Counted from the stretch's first letter, positions 7,121 to 15,256 are shown. The stretch: DNA of 41,425 bases from Ruminococcus sp. (GCA_017478965.1 JAFVCV010000006.1:1-41425), one strand, 5' to 3'. The notes: generated by a model not told the origin, from the sequence alone. A program made the numbers and translations.

Positions 7121-7271
7121 GTACATAGGTGAAAAATATCTAGATACAGCTTTTGAAAATAATAAAATATATGATGTCTTATCAGTAGAAAAAGGCTGGT
7201 ATCGTATTATGACTGAGCTTGACGAGGACTACCTTTTTCCACCCGATATTTTTGAAATTATTGAACAGTAA
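7110..7271 (+). CDS. Small protein, candidate immunity partner of the first MuF toxin
   Basis: A 53-residue ORF begins at ATG 7110, 11 bases inside the end of the toxin-domain frame, preceded by AGAGGTGG. It begins MKVKYIGE and contains IYDVLSVEKGWYRI followed by EDYLFPPDIFEII, a compact all-beta-looking pattern that recurs behind phage minor capsid genes as far as I recall. Overlap with the toxin and closure by a terminator fit a toxin/immunity pair. Immunity function is inference. Confidence 0.7.
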   Translation: MKVKYIGEKYLDTAFENNKIYDVLSVEKGWYRIMTELDEDYLFPPDIFEIIEQ

Positions 7272-7275
7272 GTAT

Positions 7276-7307
7276 AAAGCACCCTGCACCCGCAAGGTGC
7301 TTTTATT
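7276..7307 (+). terminator. Terminator after the first toxin/immunity module
   Basis: AAAGCACC (7276-7283) pairs with GGTGCTTT (7296-7303), followed by a T-rich run. ATACCCA and a GGAGGTGA ribosome binding site come directly after. Confidence 0.75.
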
Positions 7308-7340
7308 ATACCCAAACGGAGGTGACTACTTATTCAGTTA

Positions 7341-8003
7341 ATGCAGGGTGATTGCCTTGAATTGATGAAAACAATACCCGATAATAGCATTGATTTGGTC
7401 CTGTGTGACCCACCATATGGTATTGACTATCAATCTTCGCGGAAACCAAAGGAGCAAAGATTTGCTAAAATCGTAAATGACAGAACACCATTCACCTCAT
7501 TTATTTCCGAATTACCACGTATAATAAAAAATGATGGTGGGTTGATTATATTTACACGCTGGAGTGTTCAACAACAATTCATTGATAAGCTGACCGAAAA
7601 TGGTTTAAAACCGCAAAACGTATTGATATGGGACAAAGTGATACACGGTATGGGTGATTTAAAGCGGAGCTTCGGCAGCCGTTATGAAAGTGCGATTTTT
7701 CACGCTAATAAAGATTTTCGCTTCAAAACCAAAAGGCCAACAGACATAATGCGTTTTGCTCGTATACCGCCCAACAGACTGAAACACCCAAATGAAAAGC
7801 CTGTTGAGCTTCTTGAATACTTGATAAATTGTACAACCTGTGAAGGCGCATTTATACTTGACTGCTGTATGGGCAGCGGTTCAACAGGTGTTGCTTGCGT
7901 GAACACGGGGCGCAATTTTATAGGCATTGAATTAGACGAGCATTACTTTACAATCGCAAAAAAACGAATTGAGCAGGCGCACAAAGACCTGGGTAGAGGA
8001 TAA
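7341..8003 (+). CDS. Phage-type DNA methyltransferase (adenine or N4-cytosine, beta class)
   Basis: The 220-residue product has the catalytic DPPY (residues 23-26) before the SAM-binding motif CMGSGSTG (near 175), the beta-class order. It transfers a methyl group from S-adenosylmethionine to a base in double-stranded DNA; no restriction partner is adjacent, so it is an orphan or anti-restriction enzyme. ATG 7341 has no good ribosome binding site: GGAGGTGA lies 19 bases upstream and the frame between them runs back to a stop (7323-7325), so a few N-terminal residues may be lost. The last ten codons (EQAHKDLGRG) are read from MuF-linker DNA in another frame, so the gene is fused at its 3' end to the next toxin module. 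Confidence 0.85.
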   Translation: MQGDCLELMKTIPDNSIDLVLCDPPYGIDYQSSRKPKEQRFAKIVNDRTPFTSFISELPRIIKNDGGLIIFTRWSVQQQFIDKLTENGLKPQNVLIWDKVIHGMGDLKRSFGSRYESAIFHANKDFRFKTKRPTDIMRFARIPPNRLKHPNEKPVELLEYLINCTTCEGAFILDCCMGSGSTGVACVNTGRNFIGIELDEHYFTIAKKRIEQAHKDLGRG

Positions 8004-8715
8004 AAGCAGGGCGAAGCGCATCGAGTACGCCGAAAGAGCGCCCAAGCCGGTGAGGTATACTTCCGAGCAGGCGAGGGCACTTGAAAGAAAGCTTGTCGCA
8101 TCTAAGCCGGGCAAGTATGACAGTGCCGTCGCAGACATGGATTTCATCAACAGTCAGGCTTTTGCTGATAAGTTCAAAGGCAAATACGAAAATGAGCAGG
8201 TCGAGCAGGCTGTTGTAAAGGCGTGCAGACAGCTTGTTAAAAACCGCAACGGGACTTTCTTCGAGGAAGCGTACTTCATTGATGCTCATACAGGGCGAAC
8301 AGTGTCTTATGTTAAAGGCAAAACAAAAAACGGCATAGAAATGTCGGAAGAACTTAAACGGCACTTGACAAATGCTCGGGAAAAGAGTATAATTATGATA
8401 CACAATCACCCGAACAGTTCGCCATTTTCGAGGGCGGACTACCTTACGTCTTCTAATTATAACAGTTGCTATGAGGCTATTGCTATAGGTCATAATGGTG
8501 ATGTTTTCAGCTTCAGGAACACTTTCGGTACACGTGGGGACTTCTTGGGGTACTTTGAAGAAAATGGCAAGAGATTTCCATATTATGAATCAATTAGAGA
8601 TTATCGTGTTTCCTATTCAAAACATAGCTCAAGGGGTGCTGATGATTACGAAGCAAGAGATTTAGCTTGGAAAGAAGTTTCAAAAATGAGGGGTTTTATT
8701 TATGAGAAAAGATAA
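7974..8715 (+). pseudogene. Orphan MuF C-terminal module with JAB/MPN metalloprotease-like domain
   Basis: The frame opens inside the MuF linker (RRTKTWVEDKSRAKRIEYAERAPKP), 80% or so like the linker of the first MuF gene, but no MuF domain precedes it; the methyltransferase does. Counted from TTG 7969, residues 45-248 hold the cargo. A JAB/MPN-type zinc site is visible: HNHP at 145-148, Ser154 and Asp157, with a candidate catalytic Glu99 or Glu100 upstream. Such domains act as metal-dependent peptidases or deubiquitinase-like enzymes, and phage polymorphic proteins carry them. No ribosome binding site precedes TTG 7969, so it is probably a silent orphan cassette. Confidence 0.7.
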
Positions 8716-8833
8716 TGGAGTTCTTTTTGACGATAATGAAACTCGGGACGATTTACTAATAAAGGATATGACCCCCGAGGAACTTGATGCGGAGTACGAA
8801 AGAATATTCGGACGTCCTGAAAATGATAATTAA
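8702..8833 (+). CDS. Small acidic ORF, candidate immunity partner of the JAB module
   Basis: A 43-residue ORF starts at ATG 8702, overlapping the last 14 bases of the JAB-domain frame. It is strongly acidic, with …KDMTPEELDAEYERIFGR…. It occupies the same place as the small ORF behind the first toxin and is closed by a terminator. GAGGGG lies about 12 bases upstream, a poor distance. Function is inferred from position. Confidence 0.55.
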   Translation: MRKDNGVLFDDNETRDDLLIKDMTPEELDAEYERIFGRPENDN

Positions 8834-8861
8834 CCGCTTAACAAAAGTTAGGCGGTTTTTT
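8832..8861 (+). terminator. Terminator after the JAB module
   Basis: An 11-bp stem (8832-8842 with 8847-8857, one G·U) with an AAAA loop runs into a six-T tract. CATACCCA follows, then AAAGGAG. Confidence 0.85.
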
Positions 8862-8892
8862 CATACCCACTTCCAGAAAGGAGCTGACCAAA

Positions 8893-9057
8893 ATGCCACA
8901 GCCAAGAGCACGCCCCAACCTTCGCCCCGACCACAACGGCACCCAGAGGGCGCAGTTTGAAAGTAACAAAAAGAAAATTTACGCCACACAGGAGGTGAGA
9001 AAAATAGGCAAATGCGGGAACGGGATATCATTCCGGCACGATTTCAGCCTTGAATAA
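8893..9057 (+). pseudogene. Truncated phage HNH endonuclease
   Basis: The 54-residue ORF starts MPQPRARPNLRPDHNGTQRA and continues FESNKKKIYATQEV, the usual N-terminus of the small HNH endonucleases next to phage terminase genes. The expected CxxCG zinc knuckle and HNH core are absent; after about residue 36 the sequence is unrelated and stops. AAAGGAG eight bases upstream supports ATG 8893. The break near 9000 marks the left limit of phage sequence before the glycan operon. Confidence 0.65.
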
Positions 9058-9147
9058 AGAACTGCCAGGACATTTCCTAAATATAGACAAAACCGATTTT
9101 CATTTCTTGGATAAATCTGGCTATAATGCGATTTTAGGCCACTCGCC

Positions 9148-9176
9148 TTGACAATCTCAGAATAATATAGTATAAT
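9148..9176 (+). promoter_or_regulatory. Promoter of the 22-kb glycan operon
   Basis: TTGACA (9148-9153) and TATAAT (9171-9176) are both consensus with a 17-base spacer. About 84 untranslated bases follow, containing a bulged hairpin (GTGCTTGC / GCAGCAC, about 9188-9213). No T tract follows it, so it is not a terminator. Confidence 0.85.
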
Positions 9177-9266
9177 TGTATTTGTGTAAGTGCTTGCAGT
9201 TTCGGGCAGCAGCACATTAAAATGGTAAATATTGTTATTTTTAAAATAAAAAGGAAGTATCATAAT

Positions 9267-10535
9267 ATGGATATCAGGCCATTTGAAAAGAAGATATGGC
9301 TTTCTTCGCCTACCATGCACGGCGATGAGCTGCGCTGGGTGCAGGATGCTTTTGAAAAAAACTGGATAACTACCGCCGGTGAAAATCTTAATGAGTGCGA
9401 GAGGGCCGTCGCTGAAAAAGTTGGCTGCAAATACGCTGTGGGACTTTCCTGCGGGACCGCCGCTCTTCATTTGGCTGTCAAGCTGGCGGGTGAAAGACTC
9501 TACGGACAGGCCAGACCCGATGAGGGGACCCTCAGAGGCCGCAGGGTCTTTTGTTCTGATATGACTTTTGACGCATCTGTCAATCCCGTTGCCTATGAGG
9601 ACGGACAGGCGGTTTTTATAGATACCGAGCGTGACACCTGGAATATGGACCCCGCTGCTCTCGAAAAGGCCTTTGAGATCTACCCCGAGGTCAGGCTCGT
9701 GGTAGTGGCCCATCTTTACGGTACTCCCGGCAAGATAGATGAGATAAGGGCGATATGCGGCAGGCACGGAGCGCTGATAGTTGAGGACGCAGCCGAGTCC
9801 TTCGGCGCCCTGTATAAAGGCGTGCAGACCGGTAATTTCGGCGATCTCGGGGCCATTTCCTTTAACGGTAACAAGATCATCACCGGCTCCTCAGGAGGAA
9901 TGTTCCTGACAGACAGCAAGGAGGACGCCGATAAGGTCCGCAAATGGTCTACCCAGAGCAGGGAGGCCGCTCCCTGGTACCAGCATGAGGAGATAGGCTA
10001 TAACTACCGCATGAGCAATATCATTGCCGGCATCGTCCGTGGACAGATGCCTTATCTGGACGAGCATATCTCGCAGAAGAGGGCCATTTACGAGCGTTAT
10101 AAGGAAGGCTTCAGGGGACTGCCTGTGACGATGAACCCTTACGACGAAGTTAACAGCGAGCCGAATTTCTGGCTGAGCTGTATGCTGATCGACGAAAGTG
10201 CGATGTGCAGACAGGTCCGGGGGGAGAATGATGCTCTGTATGTCCGTGAAAGCGGAAAGACCTGCCCTACGGAGATACTTGAAACTCTTACGAAGTACAA
10301 TGCCGAAGGCAGACCGATCTGGAAGCCTATGCATATGCAGCCGATCTATCGCATGAACCCGTTCATCACCGCTCAGGGCAACGGCAGAGCGAGGACCAAT
10401 GCCTACATCGCCGGCAGCGGAGCAGACGTGGGTGCGGATATATTTGCCAGGGGGCTGTGCCTGCCGTCCGACAACAAAATGACGGCGGAGGAGCAGGAGG
10501 TCATTATACAGATCATCAGGAGCTGTTTTGAATGA
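9267..10535 (+). CDS. PLP-dependent NDP-4-keto-sugar aminotransferase (DegT family)
   Basis: The 422-residue protein has the DegT/DnrJ/EryC1/StrS fold signature: SCGTAALHLA (61-70), the PLP-contacting VEDAAESFG (172-180) and the Schiff-base Lys203 in SFNGNKI. The C-terminal GRPIWKPMHMQPIY is typical of the branch that aminates UDP-4-keto-6-deoxy sugars (PglE/WbpE-like). It likely makes an NDP-4-amino-6-deoxy-HexNAc from the product of the 4,6-dehydratase later in the operon. ATG 9267 is chosen for AAGGAAG upstream and because family members start near IWLS; an upstream in-frame ATG at 9222 has no binding site. As first gene, beside the initiating transferase, it may make the sugar that starts the repeat unit (bacillosamine-like), which is inference. 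Confidence 0.9.
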   Translation: MDIRPFEKKIWLSSPTMHGDELRWVQDAFEKNWITTAGENLNECERAVAEKVGCKYAVGLSCGTAALHLAVKLAGERLYGQARPDEGTLRGRRVFCSDMTFDASVNPVAYEDGQAVFIDTERDTWNMDPAALEKAFEIYPEVRLVVVAHLYGTPGKIDEIRAICGRHGALIVEDAAESFGALYKGVQTGNFGDLGAISFNGNKIITGSSGGMFLTDSKEDADKVRKWSTQSREAAPWYQHEEIGYNYRMSNIIAGIVRGQMPYLDEHISQKRAIYERYKEGFRGLPVTMNPYDEVNSEPNFWLSCMLIDESAMCRQVRGENDALYVRESGKTCPTEILETLTKYNAEGRPIWKPMHMQPIYRMNPFITAQGNGRARTNAYIAGSGADVGADIFARGLCLPSDNKMTAEEQEVIIQIIRSCFE

Positions 10536-11305
10536 ATAGGTTTTTAAAAGGCTTTTTGAAGTTTGCAGGAACAGTCTCAGCTTTTGCGGCTGTTACTGCG
10601 GGCATAGCTTTTATTGCGGAGCGGATCGAGGAACTGAAGAACTGCGGCAAAGAACTGAAGCACAAGCCTTACGGGGTGTACGAGAGGTTTGTCAAGAGGC
10701 CGCTGGATTGCTTTTTGAGTACGGGTGCGCTGATAGTATTCAGTCCTATAATGGCCGTGACGGCGATCCTGGTGAGAATAAAGCTTGGCTCGCCTGTACT
10801 GTTCACACAGGAGCGTCCCGGCAGAAATGAGAAGATATTCAAGCTTTATAAGTTCAGAACGATGACAGATGACAGAGATGAAAACGGTGAGCTGCTGCCC
10901 GATGATGTTAGATTGACTAAGTTTGGTAAACTGCTGAGGTCAACAAGCCTTGATGAACTTCCGGAACTTTTTAATATGGTGAAGGGAGATATGGCGGTAG
11001 TGGGACCAAGGCCGCTGCTTGTGAAATATCTGCCTTTTTACTCAGAGAGGGAAAGTTCACGCCATGATGTAAGAGGAGGACTGACTGTGCCGGAGATACT
11101 GCTTGGCAAGCCCAGGATATCATGGGATGAACAGCTTGAATGTGAAGCTGAGTATGCCTCAAGCATCAGTTTCTTGAAGGATCTCAGGATCATAGCAGCG
11201 ACTATTGGCGTAGTTCTGAAGAGAGTCGATTCAGGGTTCGGCGGGAACATCAGGCTCCCCCTGGATGTTGAGCGCTCTGACAGGACAGATAAGGAACGGA
11301 AATGA
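10532..11305 (+). CDS. Initiating sugar-phosphate transferase (polyprenyl-phosphate glycosyl-1-phosphate transferase)
   Basis: The 257-residue protein belongs to the bacterial sugar transferase family (PglC/WcaJ core). It has a hydrophobic N-terminus (8-28), the re-entrant membrane helix (about 58-82), KFRTM (107-111), DELPEL (141-146) and VGPRP (157-161). It moves a sugar-1-phosphate from UDP-sugar to undecaprenyl phosphate at the inner membrane face and so starts the repeat unit. The usual RPGLTG segment reads RGGLTV here, and the C-terminal tail after it is atypical. It overlaps the aminotransferase by four bases (ATGA), so the two are coupled; an amino-sugar substrate is likely. Confidence 0.93.
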   Translation: MNRFLKGFLKFAGTVSAFAAVTAGIAFIAERIEELKNCGKELKHKPYGVYERFVKRPLDCFLSTGALIVFSPIMAVTAILVRIKLGSPVLFTQERPGRNEKIFKLYKFRTMTDDRDENGELLPDDVRLTKFGKLLRSTSLDELPELFNMVKGDMAVVGPRPLLVKYLPFYSERESSRHDVRGGLTVPEILLGKPRISWDEQLECEAEYASSISFLKDLRIIAATIGVVLKRVDSGFGGNIRLPLDVERSDRTDKERK

Positions 11306-12369
11306 TGAGGGATATCGTAATACTGCTGTCAGCCGCAGGCTCACAGACCATGCCGGGACAGCTCAGGTGTTTCAGAAACAATAAGGAAAGAAATATTAAA
11401 ATAGTCGGGGTGGATATGTGTGAGGACCCGACTGTCGGGTTCATGGTGGATGAGTTCTATCACGTGCCCCCTGTCAGCGATGAGGGGTACATCGACATTA
11501 TACTTGACATATGCAAAAAGGAAAAGGTAGACGTATATTTTCCTAATATCTCCGCAGAGGTAACCAAGGCTGCCGAAAGATCGGACGAATTCAAGGCGCT
11601 CGGGACAGTAGTATCTATTGCTGACCTGAGTGCGGTGGAGGTACTGAACAATAAGCTCAGGATGTATGAAACTCTGAGCGCCGCTGGGATATCGGTACCG
11701 AGATTCTATGCCGTCCACAGTCTTGAAGACTTTGAAAAAGGGTGCAGTGAGCTTGGATACCCGGATCTCCCTGTGTGCCTGAAACTTACGGGAAACAGCG
11801 GCAGCAGGGGCGTCAGGATAATCGACTCGAAGCGTGACCGGTATGAGATATTTGCGCACGAAAAGCCCAACAGCTTTTTTATCTCGTATGAAGAGATGTT
11901 CGCTATACTGAGAAGTGCGAAAAAGCTCGACGAGATGATGCTTGTCGAATATATGCCTGGCAACGAATATACCGTCGATCTTCTGGCTGAAAACGGGAAA
12001 GTGCTTTATATTGCCGGAAGGGAGAATTTTGTCAGCATGATGAGTATAGCGCAGCAAAGCGTTACGGCAGATGATACTGCGGCATATGACATCAGCAGAA
12101 GAACTGTCAGCCTGTTGGGATACTCTGGGAATATCGGATTCGATTTCATGAGGGCTGCTGACGGTACGCCCATGCTCATGGATATAAACCCGAGGCTCAC
12201 CGCAACTGTGTCGCTTATTGCGGCGGCAGGGATAAATCTGCCGTATCTTAGAGTCAAGCAGCTGCTCGGGGAACCCTTGACAGAACACAAGCTCCTTACG
12301 GGAGTTCGACTGACACGCAGGTACGGCGAGTATTTTTCTGACCCATCGGGCAATGAGATAGAGTTTTAG
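11302..12369 (+). CDS. ATP-grasp ligase (carbamoyl-phosphate-synthase-like)
   Basis: The 355-residue protein has the layout of CarB-like ATP-grasp enzymes: an N-terminal alpha/beta domain with AAGSQTMPGQL, the ATP-binding region around VCLKLTGNSGSRGVRI (about 163-178), EYMPGNEYTVD, and the metal site MDINPRLTAT near residue 300. These enzymes form C-N bonds through an acyl-phosphate. In glycan clusters they attach amino acids or other carboxylic acids to amino sugars, or make modified building blocks. The start overlaps the previous stop by four bases (ATGATG). Its substrate cannot be read from sequence; pairing with the second ATP-grasp at 13640 suggests two steps of one modification. Confidence 0.85.
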   Translation: MMRDIVILLSAAGSQTMPGQLRCFRNNKERNIKIVGVDMCEDPTVGFMVDEFYHVPPVSDEGYIDIILDICKKEKVDVYFPNISAEVTKAAERSDEFKALGTVVSIADLSAVEVLNNKLRMYETLSAAGISVPRFYAVHSLEDFEKGCSELGYPDLPVCLKLTGNSGSRGVRIIDSKRDRYEIFAHEKPNSFFISYEEMFAILRSAKKLDEMMLVEYMPGNEYTVDLLAENGKVLYIAGRENFVSMMSIAQQSVTADDTAAYDISRRTVSLLGYSGNIGFDFMRAADGTPMLMDINPRLTATVSLIAAAGINLPYLRVKQLLGEPLTEHKLLTGVRLTRRYGEYFSDPSGNEIEF

Positions 12370-12390
12370 ACTGTTTTAAGGTGAATTGAT

Positions 12391-12948
12391 ATGAAGATCA
12401 CAAAAGAGATCAGGCATGACCTTAAAAAGATCACGGAGACAGACGGCAAGGTCCTGTATCTTTATCGGCCGTCACTGTTCAGACCGCTTCTGGCGGACGG
12501 TGAGAAGATAAGACCGGTGAGAAGACTCAGGTTCTTGTATGAGTATCTCCATCTTGGCCACTATGATGTTTATTATCTGGCGGACAGCGGTGAGCTGGCG
12601 GGCTATTGTGTGGTGACGCCGGGCGGAAGAAGACTGAAGTGTTCCGGTAAAAGGGACATAGTCCTGGGGCCTTACTACGTTTATGAAGATATGCGGGGCA
12701 AGGGGTACAGCGAGATCATGATAAGCGCTGTGCTTCGGAATTACCGGCGTGATTACCGCTGCGCTTTTGACTGGATAGCAAAGGATAATATCCCTTCGAT
12801 AAAAGCGACAAAAAGGTGCGGCTTTAAAAAGATAGGTGAGCTGAGGGTCGTGGGGAAGATGAGAAGGCTGGTAATGGTCCGGGAGAATGGCACCTCTGTT
12901 GTGTACAGGTATAAAGATCCCGGATATGCTAAGAAAACAAATAAATAG
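12391..12948 (+). CDS. GNAT-family N-acyltransferase
   Basis: The 185-residue protein shows the GNAT acyl-CoA site in LGPYYVYEDMRGKGYSEIMI (about 90-109), followed by AKDNIPSIKATKRCGFKKIG, the usual end of the fold. It transfers an acyl group, commonly acetyl, to an amine. AAGGTG before ATG 12391 supports the start. In this operon the acceptor is probably an amino sugar or an amino-acid substituent made by the neighbouring ATP-grasp enzymes; that is inference. Confidence 0.85.
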   Translation: MKITKEIRHDLKKITETDGKVLYLYRPSLFRPLLADGEKIRPVRRLRFLYEYLHLGHYDVYYLADSGELAGYCVVTPGGRRLKCSGKRDIVLGPYYVYEDMRGKGYSEIMISAVLRNYRRDYRCAFDWIAKDNIPSIKATKRCGFKKIGELRVVGKMRRLVMVRENGTSVVYRYKDPGYAKKTNK

Positions 12949-12950
12949 AA

Positions 12951-13628
12951 ATGAAGTGTGGTCAAATGAACGTTCTGGTCATAGCCCCGCACCCGGACGA
13001 TGAGGTGCTGGGCTGCGGAGGGACAATTGTCAAGCATACGGAAAACGGTGACGATGTTTATGTGGCGGTAGTAACAAAAGGCTGCGAGCCCATCTTTCCG
13101 AAGGAACAGGTGGAACAGGTCAGGGAAGAGTGCAGAAGGGCAGATGAGTTCCTTGGAGTGAAGGAGACTGTCTTTATGGATTTTCCGGCCTCGATGCTTG
13201 AAACAGTTCCGAGGTATGGTTTTAACGGGGCATTTATAGATCTGATACAGAGGATAAGGCCGGAAGTTGTCTATCTGCCCAACCGTGGAGATATGCAGCT
13301 CGACCATAAAATGGTGGTCGATGCGGCCATGGTGGCCCTGAGGCCTAAGTACAGTCATAGGGTCAGGGTGATCTACGCATATGAAACTCTCTCAGAGACA
13401 GGGTGGGATCTGCCTGATGTGACTAATGAGTTCATACCAAATGTATATAACGATATAAGCGGACAGTTAGAGCGGAAACTCGGCGCTTTGAAAAAATTCA
13501 AAAGCCAGGTGTCGCAGTTCCCGGACGCCCGTTCCCTCAAAGCGGTCGAGGCTCTTGCACGTTATCGTGGAGCGATGATGAGTATGGAAGCAGCCGAGGC
13601 ATTTGCTTTGATAAGAGAGCTGAGGTAG
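12951..13628 (+). CDS. PIG-L/LmbE-family zinc deacetylase
   Basis: The 225-residue protein has the zinc-binding PHPDDE (13-18 from ATG 12951) and the later QLDHK, both diagnostic of the PIG-L/MshB/BshB family. Members remove N-acetyl groups from GlcNAc-type sugars. ATG 12966 (MNVLVIAPHPDDE) fits the family's usual N-terminus better; ATG 12951 lies two bases after the previous stop. Neither has a clear ribosome binding site. It probably frees an amine on a HexNAc that the adjacent GNAT or ATP-grasp enzyme then acylates. Confidence 0.9.
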   Translation: MKCGQMNVLVIAPHPDDEVLGCGGTIVKHTENGDDVYVAVVTKGCEPIFPKEQVEQVREECRRADEFLGVKETVFMDFPASMLETVPRYGFNGAFIDLIQRIRPEVVYLPNRGDMQLDHKMVVDAAMVALRPKYSHRVRVIYAYETLSETGWDLPDVTNEFIPNVYNDISGQLERKLGALKKFKSQVSQFPDARSLKAVEALARYRGAMMSMEAAEAFALIRELR

Positions 13629-13639
13629 AGAGGAACAAG

Positions 13640-15256
13640 ATGGACAGCATAGAACGCAGGACGGATAAAATGAAAGAGCTAAGAATACTTTTCACCAGTG
13701 TCGGCAGGCGAGTCGAGCTGATGCAGGCATATAAAAAGGCTGCGGCAGAGCTTGGGGCAAAGGTGACTGTTTACGGTGCAGATATCACAGATACTGCGCC
13801 TGCACTGTTTTTTTGCGACAGGAGGATAATAGTCAAAAGGATAAAGGACCCGGGGTATATACCTCAGCTACTGGATGTGTGCCAAAGGGAAAACATAGAT
13901 GCGCTCATCCCGACCATAGATACGGACCTTCTGATCCTTTCAGAAAATAAGGAGAGGTTTGCCGGAATAGGGACCCAGGTACTTATCGGAGATCCTGATA
14001 AGATAAGGCTTTGCAGAGATAAGCGGCTCACAGCTGACTATTTTATCAGCTGCGGACTGAAGTCTCCGGTGCCGGTGGACGACTATATGAAGTATGAGGG
14101 CGGCTATCCTGCTTTTATAAAGCCTAAGGACGGCAGCTCCAGCATTGATGCTTACAGAGTCAACAGCTGCGAAGAGTTGAAGACCTATGCACGAAGAGTA
14201 GAGGACTATATCATACAGCCGTTTATAGAGGGTACGGAATATACCATAGACGCTTTCTGTGATCTGAACGGCGAGCCTGTTTTCATAACACCAAGAGAAA
14301 GGACCGCAGTCAGGAGCGGCGAGGTGCTGAAAACAACGATCTGTCAGGACGATGTCATGATAGAAGAGTGTAAAAAGCTGCTGGCAGATTTCAGACCTGT
14401 GGGAGCTATCACTGTACAGCTCATTAAGCAGAAATCTACTGGCGACAATTATTATATCGAGATAAATCCCAGATACGGCGGCGGTGCTCCGCTGAGCATC
14501 AAGGCCGGCGCAGACAGTGCGAAGGTCTGCATAAGAATGCTCATGGGCGAAAAGGTCAGCTATACACACAAGGCAGCAAAGGATAAGGCGATCTACAGCC
14601 GCTTTGACCAGAGCGTTTGTGTCAATGAAAAGAATGGTCTGATAACGATAAATGACATCATTGATGTCAAAAAACACCTTGATGGGATAAAGGCGGTCAT
14701 TTTTGACCTTGACGATACCCTTTATCCTGAAAAGGATTATGTTAAGAGCGGATACAGGGCAGTAGCCAGGTATCTTGGCAGTGAGGTCTATGCTGGAAAG
14801 CTGTGGGAATACTTTAATGACGGAAAGCCGGCTATAGACGAACTTCTGTCAGAGCTTGGGAAACTGGATAAAAAGGCTGAGTGTCTTGAAGTCTACCGGG
14901 AACATGAGCCGGAGATAAGGCTGTATGACGGCGTGGCTGAGATGATAGATGAGCTGAAGGAAAGCGGCTGTAAGCTTGGCATAATTACAGACGGCAGGCC
15001 CAGCGGTCAGCGAAAAAAGCTCAGGGCATTAGGTCTTGATAAAATGATAGAAGAGATAATAATAACCGATGAGCTTGGCGGCGAACAGTTCAGGAAACCC
15101 TGTGACATAGCTTTCAGGATAATGCACAAAAGGCTGGGTACGGATCTCTGTGAGATGGCCTATGTGGGGGACAATATGGCAAAGGATATACAGGCCCCCC
15201 TTTCGCTTTCCATGAGGGCGGTGATATTCAAGTCCTCACAGGGCTTATATCAGTGA
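13640..15256 (+). CDS. ATP-grasp ligase fused to a HAD phosphatase
   Basis: This 538-residue protein joins two enzymes. Residues 15-335 form a CarB-like ATP-grasp (PAFIKPKDGSSS near 157-168; metal site EINPRYGGG, 274-282). Residues 350-538 are a HAD hydrolase with DLDDT (356-360), a motif II region ITDGRPSGQRKKL and motif IV GDNMAKDI. AGAGAGGAAC before ATG 13640 sets the start. Fusion implies the phosphatase acts on the ATP-grasp product or substrate, for example removing a phosphate from an intermediate of the same modification. Together with the ATP-grasp at 11302, the GNAT and the deacetylase it forms a sub-cluster for an unusual amide-linked substituent. The fold calls are firm; the chemistry is not known. 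Confidence 0.88.
   Translation: MDSIERRTDKMKELRILFTSVGRRVELMQAYKKAAAELGAKVTVYGADITDTAPALFFCDRRIIVKRIKDPGYIPQLLDVCQRENIDALIPTIDTDLLILSENKERFAGIGTQVLIGDPDKIRLCRDKRLTADYFISCGLKSPVPVDDYMKYEGGYPAFIKPKDGSSSIDAYRVNSCEELKTYARRVEDYIIQPFIEGTEYTIDAFCDLNGEPVFITPRERTAVRSGEVLKTTICQDDVMIEECKKLLADFRPVGAITVQLIKQKSTGDNYYIEINPRYGGGAPLSIKAGADSAKVCIRMLMGEKVSYTHKAAKDKAIYSRFDQSVCVNEKNGLITINDIIDVKKHLDGIKAVIFDLDDTLYPEKDYVKSGYRAVARYLGSEVYAGKLWEYFNDGKPAIDELLSELGKLDKKAECLEVYREHEPEIRLYDGVAEMIDELKESGCKLGIITDGRPSGQRKKLRALGLDKMIEEIIITDELGGEQFRKPCDIAFRIMHKRLGTDLCEMAYVGDNMAKDIQAPLSLSMRAVIFKSSQGLYQ

Noticed and set aside
9188-9213. Attenuator in the glycan-operon leader
   Set aside because: The hairpin is short and bulged and no T tract follows it.
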